Part shown: positions 50,797 to 62,034 of the stretch, piece by piece
Position numbering within the stretch: the first letter of the stretch is position 1
Layout of the letters: each line of letters opens with the position of its first letter
Assembly (NCBI GenBank): GCA_018287875.1
Contig: JAGVVL010000029.1
Coordinates: 372,001 to 436,000 of the forward strand
Source: Nigrospora sphaerica
Taxonomy: Eukaryota; Ascomycota; Sordariomycetes; Amphisphaeriales; Apiosporaceae
DNA length: 64,000 nt
Reading direction: 5' to 3'
Program-made: the position numbers and the translations under genes
Notes under the pieces: generated by a model
Told to the model about the DNA's origin: nothing
The model's database searches: none
The model's input: only the letters and a program-made list of their open reading frames with translations

Positions 50797-51922
50797 TGGG
50801 ATATGAATATTTTCCTAATGAACCGGCGCGTTTCAGATCGGATGATCTCAATCCACTATTAATTCATAGCTATCAACAGTCTGCCTCTGATATTACTATT
50901 CAAACCAATGAATGGATCTGGGCGAGCATCAAAGGGGAATTATTACCGATTACAAAACGGCGTCTCTCTCATACTGAAGTCATTGAATTACTACATCATG
51001 TCTATGGCGTTAATGGCAATGCACAAATTTTAAGTGGAAGAGACATTAATACACACTACGAATGCCGCGCAAACCGCCATACTCGCTACCGTTTTCGGGT
51101 AAACGCGACGGGTTGTTTAGTCGATGGACAAGAAGGCATTCAACTGAGTTTTAGAAGCATTGCAACCACACCTCCCGCTTTAGAGACATTACAACTAGAA
51201 CCTGAATTAATGAAAGGATTGACCCCAGAGAGCGGTATCGTCTATGTCACTGGCCCAACCGGTTCTGGAAAAAGCACATTACTTGCTTCTATTATCCGAT
51301 CGATTGCTGAAAGTACGCATAGCCATCGCAAAATCTTAACTTATGAATCCCCTATCGAATATACTTATGATGAGATTAATAAACGACATGCCGTTGTAAG
51401 CCAGGTAGAAATCCCTCGCCACTTACCTTCGTTTGCAGACGGCATTAAAAATGCATTACGTCGAAACCCCCAACTACTTTTAATCGGTGAGGCACCAGAT
51501 CCAAAAACTATTCAAGCGGTTATTGAAGCAGGTTTGACAGGACACCCTGTTTATACCACTTTACATAGTAATGGTGTTGTTGAAACCGTAAGGCGTCTTA
51601 TGCATGCCCTACAGACAGAAGAACACCCTAGCCCATTAATTGACATTATAGAAACTATCCGCGTTATTGTATGGCAACGATTACTACCGACTACTGATCA
51701 TCAAAGAGTCCCATTAAGAGAATTTCTGATCTTTGATGAAGCCATACGCCAGCAGTTACTAGAAACCCCTGCCAATAACATCACCAATGTGGTACGCCGT
51801 TTATTACATGAAAAAGGTCAACCCATTTGGGTAGATGCAGAAAAAAATTCAAATCAGGTATTATTACACGCCACACATTGCAGCGTTTTCAAAAAGAGAT
51901 TCCATATTCTTCTAGCACTTAA
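50796..51922 (+). CDS. dotB: Dot/Icm secretion ATPase DotB
   Basis: PilT/VirB11-type hexameric ATPase energising the type IVB system at the cytoplasmic face. About 375 residues. Walker A GPTGSGKST (about 150-158), Asp box TYESPIEY, Walker B LLLIGEAPD and the His box TTLHSN are all visible. Its ATG shares bases with the dotC stop (TAATG). The last 27 or so codons are in another frame, shifted at the seven-A run 51841-51847; that frame ends at 51922 and gives the family's usual length. Confidence 0.92.
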
Positions 51923-52020
51923 GTGCTGATCTATCTGAGACGCTCTTACGCCTTCAAAAAAATTGGCCATCACCCAAAAAATTGGTACAGTAAAAATAAA
52001 GCTTATTGGAGAATATCAGG

Positions 52021-52899
52021 ATGATACAAAAAATAAAGGATTATTATAAAAAAGGTTTAGTGTATTTCTTCATTAAACTCCTTAATAAACAGTGTCACAC
52101 CCACCTTATTGTATCTGAAAAGACACAAAGTAAATTACAAGCATTCCATACGAGAGACTACCTAAAGCTTGCTCGTTCTTTTCAAGCGCTCTCTATATTA
52201 ACAGCGCCCTTGCTAGAAACCCCTGAACAACAAGCCCAATTATTAGATAAGCTAATTGATTTATGTGAACCACACAAAGCCTCTGAAATACTTAACCTAA
52301 TTAGTATTTTAAAACAAAGCCCAAGCATTGAGTCCACCCAATGTATGGCATTTATAAACTTCATACATCAAGTACATAACCCAGAGACTCGAGAGCAGAT
52401 ATTAAGCATTTTTCATCGAATGCGATACTTACAAGACAAACACTCGAATCCCACCATCTCTGAAGAAGCAGAAATTCTTAGCTTATTATTACAAACACAA
52501 GGCGCTGAAAAACGTTTGCAATACATCCATAAAATCCTTGAGCATGCTTTCTTTGAGCAATCTAGAGCACAAATATTTAAATTGAATATCTTATTTAGGT
52601 ACGATGAATCACAACTACATGAAATATTATCTATCCTTAAGACCATGCCAGAAGCATTGAATCATGAAGAGGCATATCTTGATAAATTATCTATTTATTT
52701 CGAGGAAAATATACTGTCAAACCATAAGCACCTTCAAGCCACCCTTGCTGAAAAAGGCATCTCTCGTGCTGCTTTAGAAGAAACTAAGCCTGTCAAAGAG
52801 GAGACGATATTACTTTCTTCTCTGGATCATATACCTCAAAATTTAGATAATCAACAAGCACATGCCTCTCAAGCACCACATGAAAAAGAAGCAATATAA
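52021..52899 (+). CDS. Unknown all-helical protein behind dotB
   Basis: 292 residues, intact, not recognised. ATG 52021 follows GGAG at a good distance; a TTG five codons earlier is less likely. It is predicted almost entirely helical with Leu-rich amphipathic repeats (TPEQQAQLLDKLIDLCEPHKASEILN, cut from about 78-103), and a Glu-rich end (HEKEAI). No signal peptide or clear membrane segment. It lies about 100 bp behind dotB on the same strand, so it might be an accessory factor or cargo of the secretion system. Confidence 0.6.
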   Translation: MIQKIKDYYKKGLVYFFIKLLNKQCHTHLIVSEKTQSKLQAFHTRDYLKLARSFQALSILTAPLLETPEQQAQLLDKLIDLCEPHKASEILNLISILKQSPSIESTQCMAFINFIHQVHNPETREQILSIFHRMRYLQDKHSNPTISEEAEILSLLLQTQGAEKRLQYIHKILEHAFFEQSRAQIFKLNILFRYDESQLHEILSILKTMPEALNHEEAYLDKLSIYFEENILSNHKHLQATLAEKGISRAALEETKPVKEETILLSSLDHIPQNLDNQQAHASQAPHEKEAI

Positions 52900-52900
52900 C

Positions 52901-54115
52901 TTATGATCCAGCGGGAGAGAGCCTCACTTTAAGAAATCGTCTTTTACCGACTTGATATAATTTCTGGGTGTTGGCTTTAACTAAGCAAGCAGGGTCTGTC
53001 ACTTTGACCTGATCTACACTGACAGCCCCTGCTTGAATAAATCGTCTCGCTTCAGAAGTACTTTGAGTTAGCCCTGCTTGATGCAATACATTGGCTAACA
53101 AAACAGTGGGATGCTGCGTTACAATTGTTATTTCTGCAATAGTGGAGGGCAATTCACGATTTTGGAAACGTTTAGTAAACTCTGCTTTAGCATGCAACGC
53201 TTCTTCTTTGCCATGGTAACGCGCCGTTAATTCAAAGGCTAATTGCTGTTTATAATCTCGAGGGTTGGCACCCTCTTGTTTAACGGATTGCTGCATCTGC
53301 TCTAAGGCCATACTTGTGGTTTCAACAGACAACAAAGAAAAATAACGCCACATCAGGGTATCTGAAATAGACATCAATTTAGCATACATAGAAAAAGCGT
53401 CTTCTTGTAACCCAATAGCATTATTTAAAGATTTAGACATCTTTTGCACACCATCTACTCCCTCTAATAAAGGCAAGGTGAGTACGGCTTGAGGAGAAGC
53501 ACCGCTTTGTTTTTGTAATTCTCTTCCACACAATAGATTAAATAATTGATCGGTACCTCCTATCTCAAGGTCCGCTTCTAATACCACAGAGTCATATCCT
53601 TGCAATAGAGGATAGAGAAACTCGTGAATCGCAATCGGTTGATGTTGTTGATACCGTTTATGAAAGTCATCTCGTTCTAACATGCGCGCCACCGTTTGTT
53701 GGGCGGCTAATTGAATCAGCGCTTGCGCGGAAAGCATGCCTAACCATTCTGAGTTAAATCGGCATTCAGTTTTGACTGGATCTAATACTTTCGCATACTG
53801 AGCTTGATAGGTTAGCGTATTTTCTGCCACTACCTCAGAGGTTAAGGGAGGACGAGTCGCATTTTTGCCCGTTGGATCTCCAATTAATGCGGTAAAATCT
53901 CCGACTACGAAGATGATATGATGACCTAAGTCTTGTAATTGTCTAAGTTTTGTAAAAAGAATGGTATGGCCTAAGTGTAGATCTGGAGCCGTTGGATCAA
54001 ACCCTGCTTTAATACGAAGTGGTTCTCCTCTATCCAGTTTACGTTTAAGATCATCAGCACCTAAAAACTGGATACTGCCTTGTTGAATTTGATCTAGTAT
54101 GGCTTGCGTTTGCAT
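52901..54115 (-). CDS. tyrS: Tyrosyl-tRNA synthetase
   Basis: Class I synthetase, 404 residues, intact. The HIGH-type DLHLGHT (about 46) and [12 protein letters not shown] (about 231) motifs are clear; a C-terminal S4 domain ([19 protein letters not shown]) binds tRNA. It converges with the helical gene by 1 bp and follows the M3 oligopeptidase by 3 bp. Confidence 0.96.
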   Translation of the reverse strand: MQTQAILDQIQQGSIQFLGADDLKRKLDRGEPLRIKAGFDPTAPDLHLGHTILFTKLRQLQDLGHHIIFVVGDFTALIGDPTGKNATRPPLTSEVVAENTLTYQAQYAKVLDPVKTECRFNSEWLGMLSAQALIQLAAQQTVARMLERDDFHKRYQQHQPIAIHEFLYPLLQGYDSVVLEADLEIGGTDQLFNLLCGRELQKQSGASPQAVLTLPLLEGVDGVQKMSKSLNNAIGLQEDAFSMYAKLMSISDTLMWRYFSLLSVETTSMALEQMQQSVKQEGANPRDYKQQLAFELTARYHGKEEALHAKAEFTKRFQNRELPSTIAEITIVTQHPTVLLANVLHQAGLTQSTSEARRFIQAGAVSVDQVKVTDPACLVKANTQKLYQVGKRRFLKVRLSPAGS

Positions 54116-54118
54116 CTT

Positions 54119-56189
54119 TTACTCACTCCCCACACCACGCTGAGCTAATAAGGCCTTAGGATCTGGTTCACGACCTCGAAATGCTTTAAATAACTCTGTC
54201 ATATCAAGGGACCCGCCCAACTCAAGCACTGTTTCCATCCAGGATTGTCCAACGCTAGGATTGAGTCGCCCTTCGGATAGGCCCTCTTCTAAAAATCGAC
54301 CAAAGGCATCAGCGGCTAAGACTTCTGCCCACAAATAACTATAATAACCTGCTCCATAGCCGCCGCTAAAAATATGAGCAAAACTATGTTGAAAACGGTT
54401 AAAGTCTGTTGCAGGAATCACTGCTGTCTTCGCACGCACCTGGTTGAGTATGGTTTGGATTTGTTCAGGCCCTTTAGAAGGCGTAAACTCACAATGTAAT
54501 TTAAAATCGAATAAGGAGAATTCAAGTTGACGAACAATCTTTAAGCCTGCTTGAAAATGATGAGACTTTGCTAGGTTCTGAACCAGCTCATCCGGCAAAG
54601 GTGCCCCACTTTGATAATGCGAACTAAGTCGTTTTAACAAGTGCGCATTCCAAGGAAACTGCTCTAATAATTGACTCGGTAATTCTACAGCATCCCACGG
54701 GACCCCTGCCATACCTGAAAAAGCAGCATAATTAATTTGGGTTAATACATGATGTAAGGCATGCCCCATTTCATGGAATAAAGTCACGACATCATCATGC
54801 GTTAGTAAAGCGGGTTCATGTGGCGCTGGTGGTGCAAAATTACACACTAAAAAGGCCATTGGTAAATGCAACCGGTTTGTCTCATCAAGGCGACGTTGCG
54901 CATAAGGATTTACCCACGCGCCCGACCTTTTATTAGATCGAGTATATAAATCTAAATATAAGTAGCCCCGCACTTGATGCGCCTTATCTTGTATCTCTAA
55001 AACTTGAACTGATTCATCCCATAAACCTTTTATAGGGAGTACTTCAATATGCAACCCAAATTGCTCATGAAGTAGATGAAATAACTCAGATAATACATGC
55101 GTCAAAGGAAAATAGGCACGCAACTGCTCTTGTTGGATGCCAAAGCGCTCCTTTGTCAACTGCTCACTAAAATACCCAATATCCCAAGGCTCTAAGTCTT
55201 CCATCAAGCCTTTTTCTTTGGCAAATGTTTTTAGTGCCTCTAATTCTTTTTGAGCGGTATGATGACTAGCGTTTACTAAATTTTCTAAAAACTGTAGCAC
55301 TGCTTTAGGACTTTCTGCCATCTTATCGTTCGCTAAGGAGAGCTCAGCATAATTATTAAATCCTGTTAACTGACTTAACGCTTGCCGGTTAAGTAAAATA
55401 TCATACATCAGTTGACTATTATCAAACTCTGTCATCTCCGATGCCCGGGTCACCCAAGCTTTATAAAATTGCTTGCGTAAGTCGCGATCCTCAGCATCAC
55501 TCATAATAGCCTGCAAAGTAGGACCATCAATCTCAAATAACCAACCTTGTTGACCTTTTTTCTGCAGCATCAGCCGCTACCTGGATCACTCGATCAGATA
55601 ACCCTTTTAATTGACTAATATCTTCGATAAAAATAGCTTGTGATTGACTTGAATCCACAATATTACTTTCAAATTGTGCGCTCGCTTTTGCGAGCTTTAT
55701 TTGAATAGCCTGATAACGTTTTTTGTCTGTCTCATTTAATGCAATACCGGCTAATCGAAACTGATTCAATTGATATTGAATCATACGTTTTTGAATAGCG
55801 GATAAATCTGAAAACTTAGGATGCGCTTTGATTGCTTGCATCCATTGATAAAGTTTTTGGTTATGTGATAAAGCCGTCCCCCATTCGGTCATCATACTTA
55901 ACCCAGTCTGATAACGCTCCCGTTCAGAAGGCGTTTGCATGACTGACTGCAAATGATCAATAGGGGCCCAAAAGGCTGCAATATTACTCTCTATGCTTTC
56001 TAAAACTTGCATAGGGGTCCAATCAATTGGACCCTTTAAATCGACAGGAAGGATAGCGGTTAACAGCGCATCAAGCTTCTTTTGGCTCGACTTTAGTAAC
56101 GCTTCAAGCGCTGTAAGGTCAATACGTGTATCATGAAAGCAGGGCAATTGAGAGCGGTTAGGTAAGATAGCCATTGGTTGAATCGTCAT
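54119..56189 (-). CDS. prlC: Oligopeptidase A (M3 family)
   Basis: Cytoplasmic zinc metallopeptidase degrading short peptides such as signal peptides. The zinc motif LFHEMGHALHH lies near residue 465 of about 690. Two frames are joined in the six-T run 55556-55561; the N-terminal part, about 215 residues, is the usual helical domain. The C-terminal part, with GGYGAGYYSYLWAEVLAADAF, is typical of the family. Confidence 0.9.
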
Positions 56190-56293
56190 GAGTCAAAGCC
56201 TTAAAGAATGGAAACAGTACTATTATTGCGACTAAAACGATATACTACACGTTTCAAATACAAAAGAAAATATTCATTTTGGGGCGTGAACAC

Positions 56294-56982
56294 ATGTACT
56301 CACGAATGTATTGGTTACTAACGAACACTGTTATTTTTCTGTGGATACCGATACACTTCCATGCCACGGATCTACCTCCTATCATTGATATTTATCCCAT
56401 CTCAAATACCAAAGAAATCGAGACATTAAAAAATAAAATAGCCCAGTTACAAAAAGAACTAGATATCGCTCGCACTACCCTTGAGCAACACTCTAAAAGC
56501 CTTGAAAGGCAAGCACCCTCTTCTGCTAAATCATGGAGACTATTTACCAACCGGCCAGCTTCCCTGTTTAAAGCCTCATCTTTATCTCAAAGCAAAGAGC
56601 AAGCTTCTAACCAAGCCTTTCAAGAAATCATGCGTTTATTTCATGCTAAAAACTATCTAAAAGCCATCCAGGCGACCAAACGCTTTATGATTCAATACCC
56701 TTCCCATGCAGAATACCCAAGCACTTACCATTTATTAGCCCAATTATTTTTACTCAAAGGGGATCCAGACCAAGCCCTGTATTATGCAAAGCAGTTTACT
56801 AAAAAATATCCTAAGGATCCCCGCCTGCCTGAAGCGCAATTTTATATGGGACTTGCATATTATGCGAAACAAAATAACAAAGAGGCCCTTCAAACCTTTA
56901 CTCAACTTAAAAAGCCTATCCGCATCATGCCATTACGCAACAAGTCGATGAGCATTTAACCCATATGAATCTTCATTCCTAA
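56294..56982 (+). CDS. CpoB/YbgF-like periplasmic TPR protein
   Basis: About 229 residues. Signal peptide (YWLLTNTVIFLWIPIHFHA), coiled coil (about 40-65, trimerisation in CpoB), then three tetratricopeptide units (FQEIMRLFHAKNYLKAIQA..., YHLLAQLFLLKGDPDQALYYA, AQFYMGLAYYAKQNNKEALQ). CpoB normally follows pal and coordinates outer-membrane constriction with murein synthesis; tol-pal genes are not adjacent. The last codons shift frame at the five-A run 56909-56913, ending at 56982. Confidence 0.72.
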
Positions 56983-56992
56983 AGACACCCCC

Positions 56993-57792
56993 ATGAAAAT
57001 AGCACTAGGCATCGCCTATGAAGGGACCCACTATGCAGGATGGCAGTGTCAGCCGCATACAGCCACCGTACAAACCACACTTGAGTCAGCACTTAGCCGA
57101 CTTGCGAGGCATCCTGTACGAGTAGTTAGTGCAGGGCGGACCGACCAAGGGGTCCATGCCAGTCATCAAGTGGCTCACTTTGAAACTAATACCCAACGGG
57201 ATATGGATATCTGGAAACGAGGGGTAAATTATTATTTACCCAAGGATATTCGGTTATTATGGATACAACCAGTGATTGATGACTTTCATGCTCGATTTTC
57301 TGCAATACAACGTACGTATCAATATCTGGTTTATCAAGGAGTATGCCTTGGTATACCGCTTATAGTTGGCCCCTCTTTCAACCTTTACATATCGAAGCTA
57401 TGCAAAAGGCTTCTGCTTACTTAATAGGAGAGCATGACTTTACTAGCTTTCGAGCCGCTCAATGTCAATCCAACTCCCCCATTCGACATTTACAAGAACT
57501 ATCGATTACCTCTAAAGGAGAGATACTGCAATTTACGATTACAGCCAATGCCTTTTTACATCATATGGTTAGAAATCTGATGGGTGTATTAATTGAAGTA
57601 GGACGAGGTAGACGTTCAGCAGAAAGCATGCCATTACTTTTACAAAGCCGAGATCGTCAGAAAGCAGGTATCACAGCCCCTGCCCAAGGGTTATATTTAC
57701 AGTCGATTCGTTATCCAGAAAGATTTCAGGTGCCACCCCGTCCTGAAGTATTGACGGAACCGGTCTTTACACTTTTAAACAATGAAGAATAA
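56993..57792 (+). CDS. truA: tRNA pseudouridine(38-40) synthase TruA
   Basis: Modifies the anticodon arm of tRNAs. The catalytic Asp is in SAGRTDQGVHA (about 47-57). About 266 residues over two frames; the change is near 57340-57345, and the second frame gives FTSFRAAQCQ and FLHHMVRNLMGVLIEVG. Eleven bp downstream of the CpoB-like gene. Confidence 0.9.
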
Positions 57793-57805
57793 TCCACTCT
57801 ACTAA

Positions 57806-58866
57806 TCATATGCTAAAGGATGAGAGAATCATCGACTGATCTTGCTCTAAATTATTAGAGGGAGAGGCCTCTTTGAGAGGTTTAAAAACTTCAGGATATA
57901 GAGCATCATAGTGATTAAATACTGCCTCTTTAACATCACTATTATAATGTTTTACACAGTAATCATATATTTTTAATGCGATTTTTGCATCCCTAGGACT
58001 AGCTCCGCTTTTAAATTGCATAATGCTTAACAAAAGGCTTTTTTATAAACTTCCCCTTCTATGCGTGTCTGAAAAGCCTTTTGTTTTAATAGTGGTAATA
58101 TTAATGCAGGCGTTTTTAATGTCGCCGCAGTTAAATAATAAAGCCAAGTGGCACTTGGATGACTCAATAACAACTGATGCCATTCAGGGTTTAATACAAT
58201 GGCGCTTAAGTATTTCAAATACTGGTGATTCGGCGTCACTTCAAAATCTGAGGAGGCAGGATCACTCTTATCGGTTAGATAAGCTACTTTTATACTCTCT
58301 AGTAGGCTTATGAGTTGAGTAGAAAGAAAAAGTGGCGTAATCATTCCGTTGTGTAATGCTTGACTGATACGCGCTTGAGTGTGATCTATCTTACACTTAA
58401 CAGACCATAAGGCTAATTCTCCCATCTGCTTACGTTTATTTAATGCCTTTTGGTAAAATCTTCGAAGTTGCTTAAAAAACTGATCTTGGATCTTGTTTAA
58501 GGTCACGTTCTCTATTGCATTCGTATCTTTTAAGATCTCTACAAAAGGTTCGCCGATTGTATCAATTTGCACTAAAACTGCTTGTAATTCTTGTATGATG
58601 GGATATAAGGGATGTTTATTTTGTATCTCAGGATATAACTGATGATACCCACCCCATAGCACTATATCCAGATTTTGAAAATCTTTAGGTTCTATAGCAC
58701 TACCTGCTATAAAACAGATTTTCTTTAGTAAAACGGTGTTTTCTATAGAAAGCATTTTCATCAAATGAGAAACCCTAGCCACCTTTGCTAAGTCTTCCAA
58801 AGACAAATATTCAAAAATGAATATTTTTAATTCGTTAGGAAGTGCTAAAAAATGAGAAGTATGCAT
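57806..58866 (-). CDS. F-box protein 1
   Basis: About 353 residues. Eukaryote-like F-box at about 8-40: LPNELKIFIFEYLSLEDLAKVARV. In Legionellales, F-box effectors join the host SCF ubiquitin ligase through Skp1; that role is inferred. After the F-box come KDFQNLD, LWGGY and NKHPLYPIIQELQAVL, segments shared with F-box protein 2. The frame changes in the T run 58039-58044, and the last 75 codons are in the second frame. No signal peptide. Confidence 0.75.
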
Positions 58867-59214
58867 AAATATTAACCAATTGAGCAGAAGGGTTACGATT
58901 CACTAATCCCTATTACACTCAGTGTATTCAGGAAAGTTACAGAAAGTAAAAAGTAAATATCTCTATGCAATGAAGCTGTAAGCGGCCTAAAGAAAGTTGG
59001 CATTAAACCAAAAAGATAGGTTATATTCATACTACATAGAGAGCATGCAGACTATTTCGTACTATTGCAATGAGTAGCAAAGAAAATGATCCATCTATAA
59101 TCCTTATACTCATTTACTTAATAGGCATATGCTTCCATTATGCTTAACTCTATACAACCTAACCGTTCAGTACTTAGAAAAATTTGTAGTCTCCCCAAAA
59201 CCTCACGAGATCAG
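58867..59214. other. Intergenic region between F-box genes 1 and 2
   Basis: No gene or RNA recognised. A+T-rich leader of F-box gene 1 and trailer of gene 2, both on the minus strand. No clear terminator seen. Confidence 0.5.
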
Positions 59215-60843
59215 TTAGGGGCGGCATGTAGAAAACAGTTTGATACCTTGCAAAGGGTTTTCATGCTGCACTGCATAGGTGTGTTCAATAGACGCTATCA
59301 AATTATTTACATCAACTGCAGTTGGCTCATTAGGCGTTTCAAGCGCCTTGCTCACCTCATACAGAGAGCCACATGTAGCTTGCAATACTTTATAAAACTT
59401 ATCTTTCTTTATTTCTTTACATTCTGATTTTACATGATCCCAAAAACCGTCAAAAGTATCTATTTTATTTTCTGCTAAAAAGCCTCTAATCGCGTAATGA
59501 TCATGGAATAAATTATATTGAGTACGGGCTGCTTCTAAGCGCTGCTGATCTAGAAGCTCTTCTAAAATGAAGTGTTTATATTCCTTGAGTGGGTCCTTTC
59601 TAAAATCAATAGCTAGCTCTTGAAGAGAAGTTAAATCTAAGCGGTTGAGCACTTCTGCAGATACGAAAGCTTTCATGAAGTCACATGAATTTTTCAAATC
59701 TGTAGACAAAAATGCCTTCAAAAATTGATACTGCTCTTCCTCTTCAAATTCTGAAACATAGCGTTGCATAATCTTAATTGCATTTTCGGTGTTCTTTTTC
59801 TCGAACAACCCACCCCTTTTCATTATCTGCAATAATACACTTACCCGACTCCTAGTCTCGATATATTGCAAAAGGTTTTCATGGAATAGGCAAGCTTGTG
59901 CAAATTCAGAGGAAACATCAGAACCATTTAACAATAATGTGTTAATAACTCTTCCTTTAACTGTAAGTCCAACAAAAAGATCTATTAATTCAAATGCAAC
60001 TTTGACATGACTGGGCTGGAATATACCAGACCGTTTTACTATATCTTGCATTTCTTGCCCCGCTCCTCTTGAGATTTGTATTCTTTTCTGCCATATGGGG
60101 GTTTTAAACAAAGTGAGTAAAACCTGAGGTGGGAACACATCATTTTCCACAGCACTTGTCCAAATAAATCCCTTATTAAGACCTCGACCATACCACAGCA
60201 CACTATGCCATGCTAAAGAAGGACTACTACCCCTTCCAATACTATCTTTCAAATAAACAGACCTTATTTCACCTAAAATCCGTTCTACTTGATTCATGCA
60301 ATTTTCACTTCCGGCTAACTGTGTACGCCAAGAGAGATTGTCTTGGTTGTCGGAGGCAGGTAATTTCTCTTCAAACAAACGCAATGTAGTTTCATATTCC
60401 TTTACATGATTTGGGTAGTGCAAGAAATATTGTGTTTTTAATGCACCCAATGCACTAAGAAACCCCTCTACACTTTCTGCTAACTTGTCCTGCTTGTAAA
60501 TACTGCTATTAGATAAAAAACGCTCACCTATTTTTTCAAGAGGATCTAAAAAAGCGTGTAACGCTTGCACAACTTGATGCAAAGGATGTTTTTTACTCTC
60601 ATTTTCTAGACCAAGGTAACTGCCCCATAGTAAGTCATCGAAACGTTTTAGATCTTTTGACTCTATTAAGCTATCCGATTTAAAAAACATTCGTTTTAAT
60701 AAGGCGGCATTATCCATAGTAAGAGACTTCATGCGCTTACAAGTTAGCGCCACGTTCAAAAAATCTTTAAATGGTAGCTCGAAGCAATATTCCAGTATTT
60801 CAGCAGGAAAATCTAATAAGTTAATTTTAGTTGGTGTAGGCAT
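59215..60843 (-). CDS. F-box protein 2
   Basis: 542 residues, intact. The F-box is at about 8-42: LLDFPAEILEYCFELPFKDF then NVALTCKRMKSL. The following KDLKRFDDLLWGSYLGL, KHPLHQVVQALHAFL and EKIGERFL match F-box protein 1 in order and spacing. The rest is helical without a recognised domain; near the end FLAENKIDTFDGFWDHV has a counterpart in F-box protein 3. Probably an exported effector acting on host ubiquitination; the target-binding part would be the unassigned C-terminal 400 residues. Confidence 0.8.
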   Translation of the reverse strand: MPTPTKINLLDFPAEILEYCFELPFKDFLNVALTCKRMKSLTMDNAALLKRMFFKSDSLIESKDLKRFDDLLWGSYLGLENESKKHPLHQVVQALHAFLDPLEKIGERFLSNSSIYKQDKLAESVEGFLSALGALKTQYFLHYPNHVKEYETTLRLFEEKLPASDNQDNLSWRTQLAGSENCMNQVERILGEIRSVYLKDSIGRGSSPSLAWHSVLWYGRGLNKGFIWTSAVENDVFPPQVLLTLFKTPIWQKRIQISRGAGQEMQDIVKRSGIFQPSHVKVAFELIDLFVGLTVKGRVINTLLLNGSDVSSEFAQACLFHENLLQYIETRSRVSVLLQIMKRGGLFEKKNTENAIKIMQRYVSEFEEEEQYQFLKAFLSTDLKNSCDFMKAFVSAEVLNRLDLTSLQELAIDFRKDPLKEYKHFILEELLDQQRLEAARTQYNLFHDHYAIRGFLAENKIDTFDGFWDHVKSECKEIKKDKFYKVLQATCGSLYEVSKALETPNEPTAVDVNNLIASIEHTYAVQHENPLQGIKLFSTCRP

Positions 60844-60945
60844 CAGTATTCATCTCTCAAATAACGGTAGTACCAACTATACCAACCCCGCTACCTAAGC
60901 CTATTCGTAAGATCTACAGCGTATCTATTCGATATAAGTTCCTTA

Positions 60946-61134
60946 TTATCCAATCCTAAACGTTTTCCCTCTTTGAGTAATCGTATCCTCCAAATCCCCA
61001 CACAACATATCTTTTAATGTCAGTTGTACTGCTTTCACCTTTTCTCGATAGCTAGAGCGAGCCATCTCATAGGAGGCATGTATTGTAGTCACATACACCT
61101 TAAGGGCGGCATTACCTTTTAGCTCAATCGTCAT
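60946..61134 (-). CDS. Small unknown reading frame between F-box genes
   Basis: 62 codons, not recognised; helical, with paired basic and acidic residues (SSYREKVKAVQLTLKDML). It may be the 3' part of the frame at 61156-61395 or a separate short gene; no strong ribosome site is seen. Confidence 0.35.
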   Translation of the reverse strand: MTIELKGNAALKVYVTTIHASYEMARSSYREKVKAVQLTLKDMLCGDLEDTITQRGKTFRIG

Positions 61135-61155
61135 AGGAGTGGCTATGGTTGTAAT

Positions 61156-61395
61156 CTATAACAACAAGAAGGAATAGCCTTGTGTCTGTAGAAATAACAT
61201 GACAGTTTTATCTTGATAGGCTCTTTCAAAATCAATATGCAACTGATCCAATATCGTAGTTTTTTGATCTTTTTTGTTCAAAATATAACAGATGCGTTGA
61301 GTAGTGCTAGAGGATGAAAAAGATAAATACAAAGCAGGTGTATATAAAAGGCGAAGTGCTAATTTAGGAGATTTTAAGTGATGAGCAAACAACAT
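61156..61395 (-). CDS. Small unknown reading frame between F-box genes
   Basis: 79 codons, not recognised. Basic N-terminus, then a charged middle and a hydrophobic end. No domain. Only weak support as a gene; it could be an eroded relative of its neighbours. Confidence 0.3.
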   Translation of the reverse strand: MLFAHHLKSPKLALRLLYTPALYLSFSSSSTTQRICYILNKKDQKTTILDQLHIDFERAYQDKTVMLFLQTQGYSFLLL

Positions 61396-61502
61396 ACATT
61401 GCTATAAATCAGATGATAGCATCATGGCTTTTATAAATACTTTAACGCATACACTAGTGCTCCTAAAACGACGACTTAAGTTAGCTTGTAATACTAAGAC
61501 TT

Positions 61503-61750
61503 TTAGTAGATTGAGTCATTCAATCGTTCTTTGCCTCGTCTTGATGTTCTCTCACTCCGGCTGTCTCTTTCTATCCATATAACGCTGTTAGACATTGCTA
61601 ATGAAATCTTAGCTTCCTCCTGGGGAGTCTCAAACCCACTCAATATCGCTTCAAAAATTAGTGAAGGGTACATCCAAACCTGTTTGGATAGCATGTGACC
61701 CCCACTTCTGCTTGCAGTTCTTTAATAGTAAAAGATGTGGCGCTTGCCAT
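61503..61750 (-). CDS. Small unknown protein
   Basis: About 82 residues if ATG 61750 is joined to the frame starting at 61694 through the five-C run 61699-61703. The first part reads FTIKELQAEVG and the second SLIFEAILSGFETPQEEAKISLAMSNSVIWIERDSRSERTS (trimmed here at about 10-50), with a clean helical pattern and an Arg-rich end. Not recognised. Unlike the shorter frames nearby, it has a balanced protein-like composition. Confidence 0.4.
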
Positions 61751-62034
61751 TTTTTTAAAGCTTAGGATAGGACGTATAAAAATTATTCAATCCTTTAAAC
61801 GGAAAGGTTGCTTTAGTCTTAAGGATGTAAAACACTCTCTCTAATGAACCGGGTTGAGAGATTGATACAAATATTAATGCGAATACATCTTCAAGCGCAT
61901 CCCGCTCATATATTATTTGCTATTGAGGCTCAAGCAGTAAACCAAAGGACGAGCAAAGGCAGAGTAAACGAGCTAAAAAATACTCATCCAATGGATCTGT
62001 AAGCTAAAGCACTTACAGACCATCACTTTAGGAT

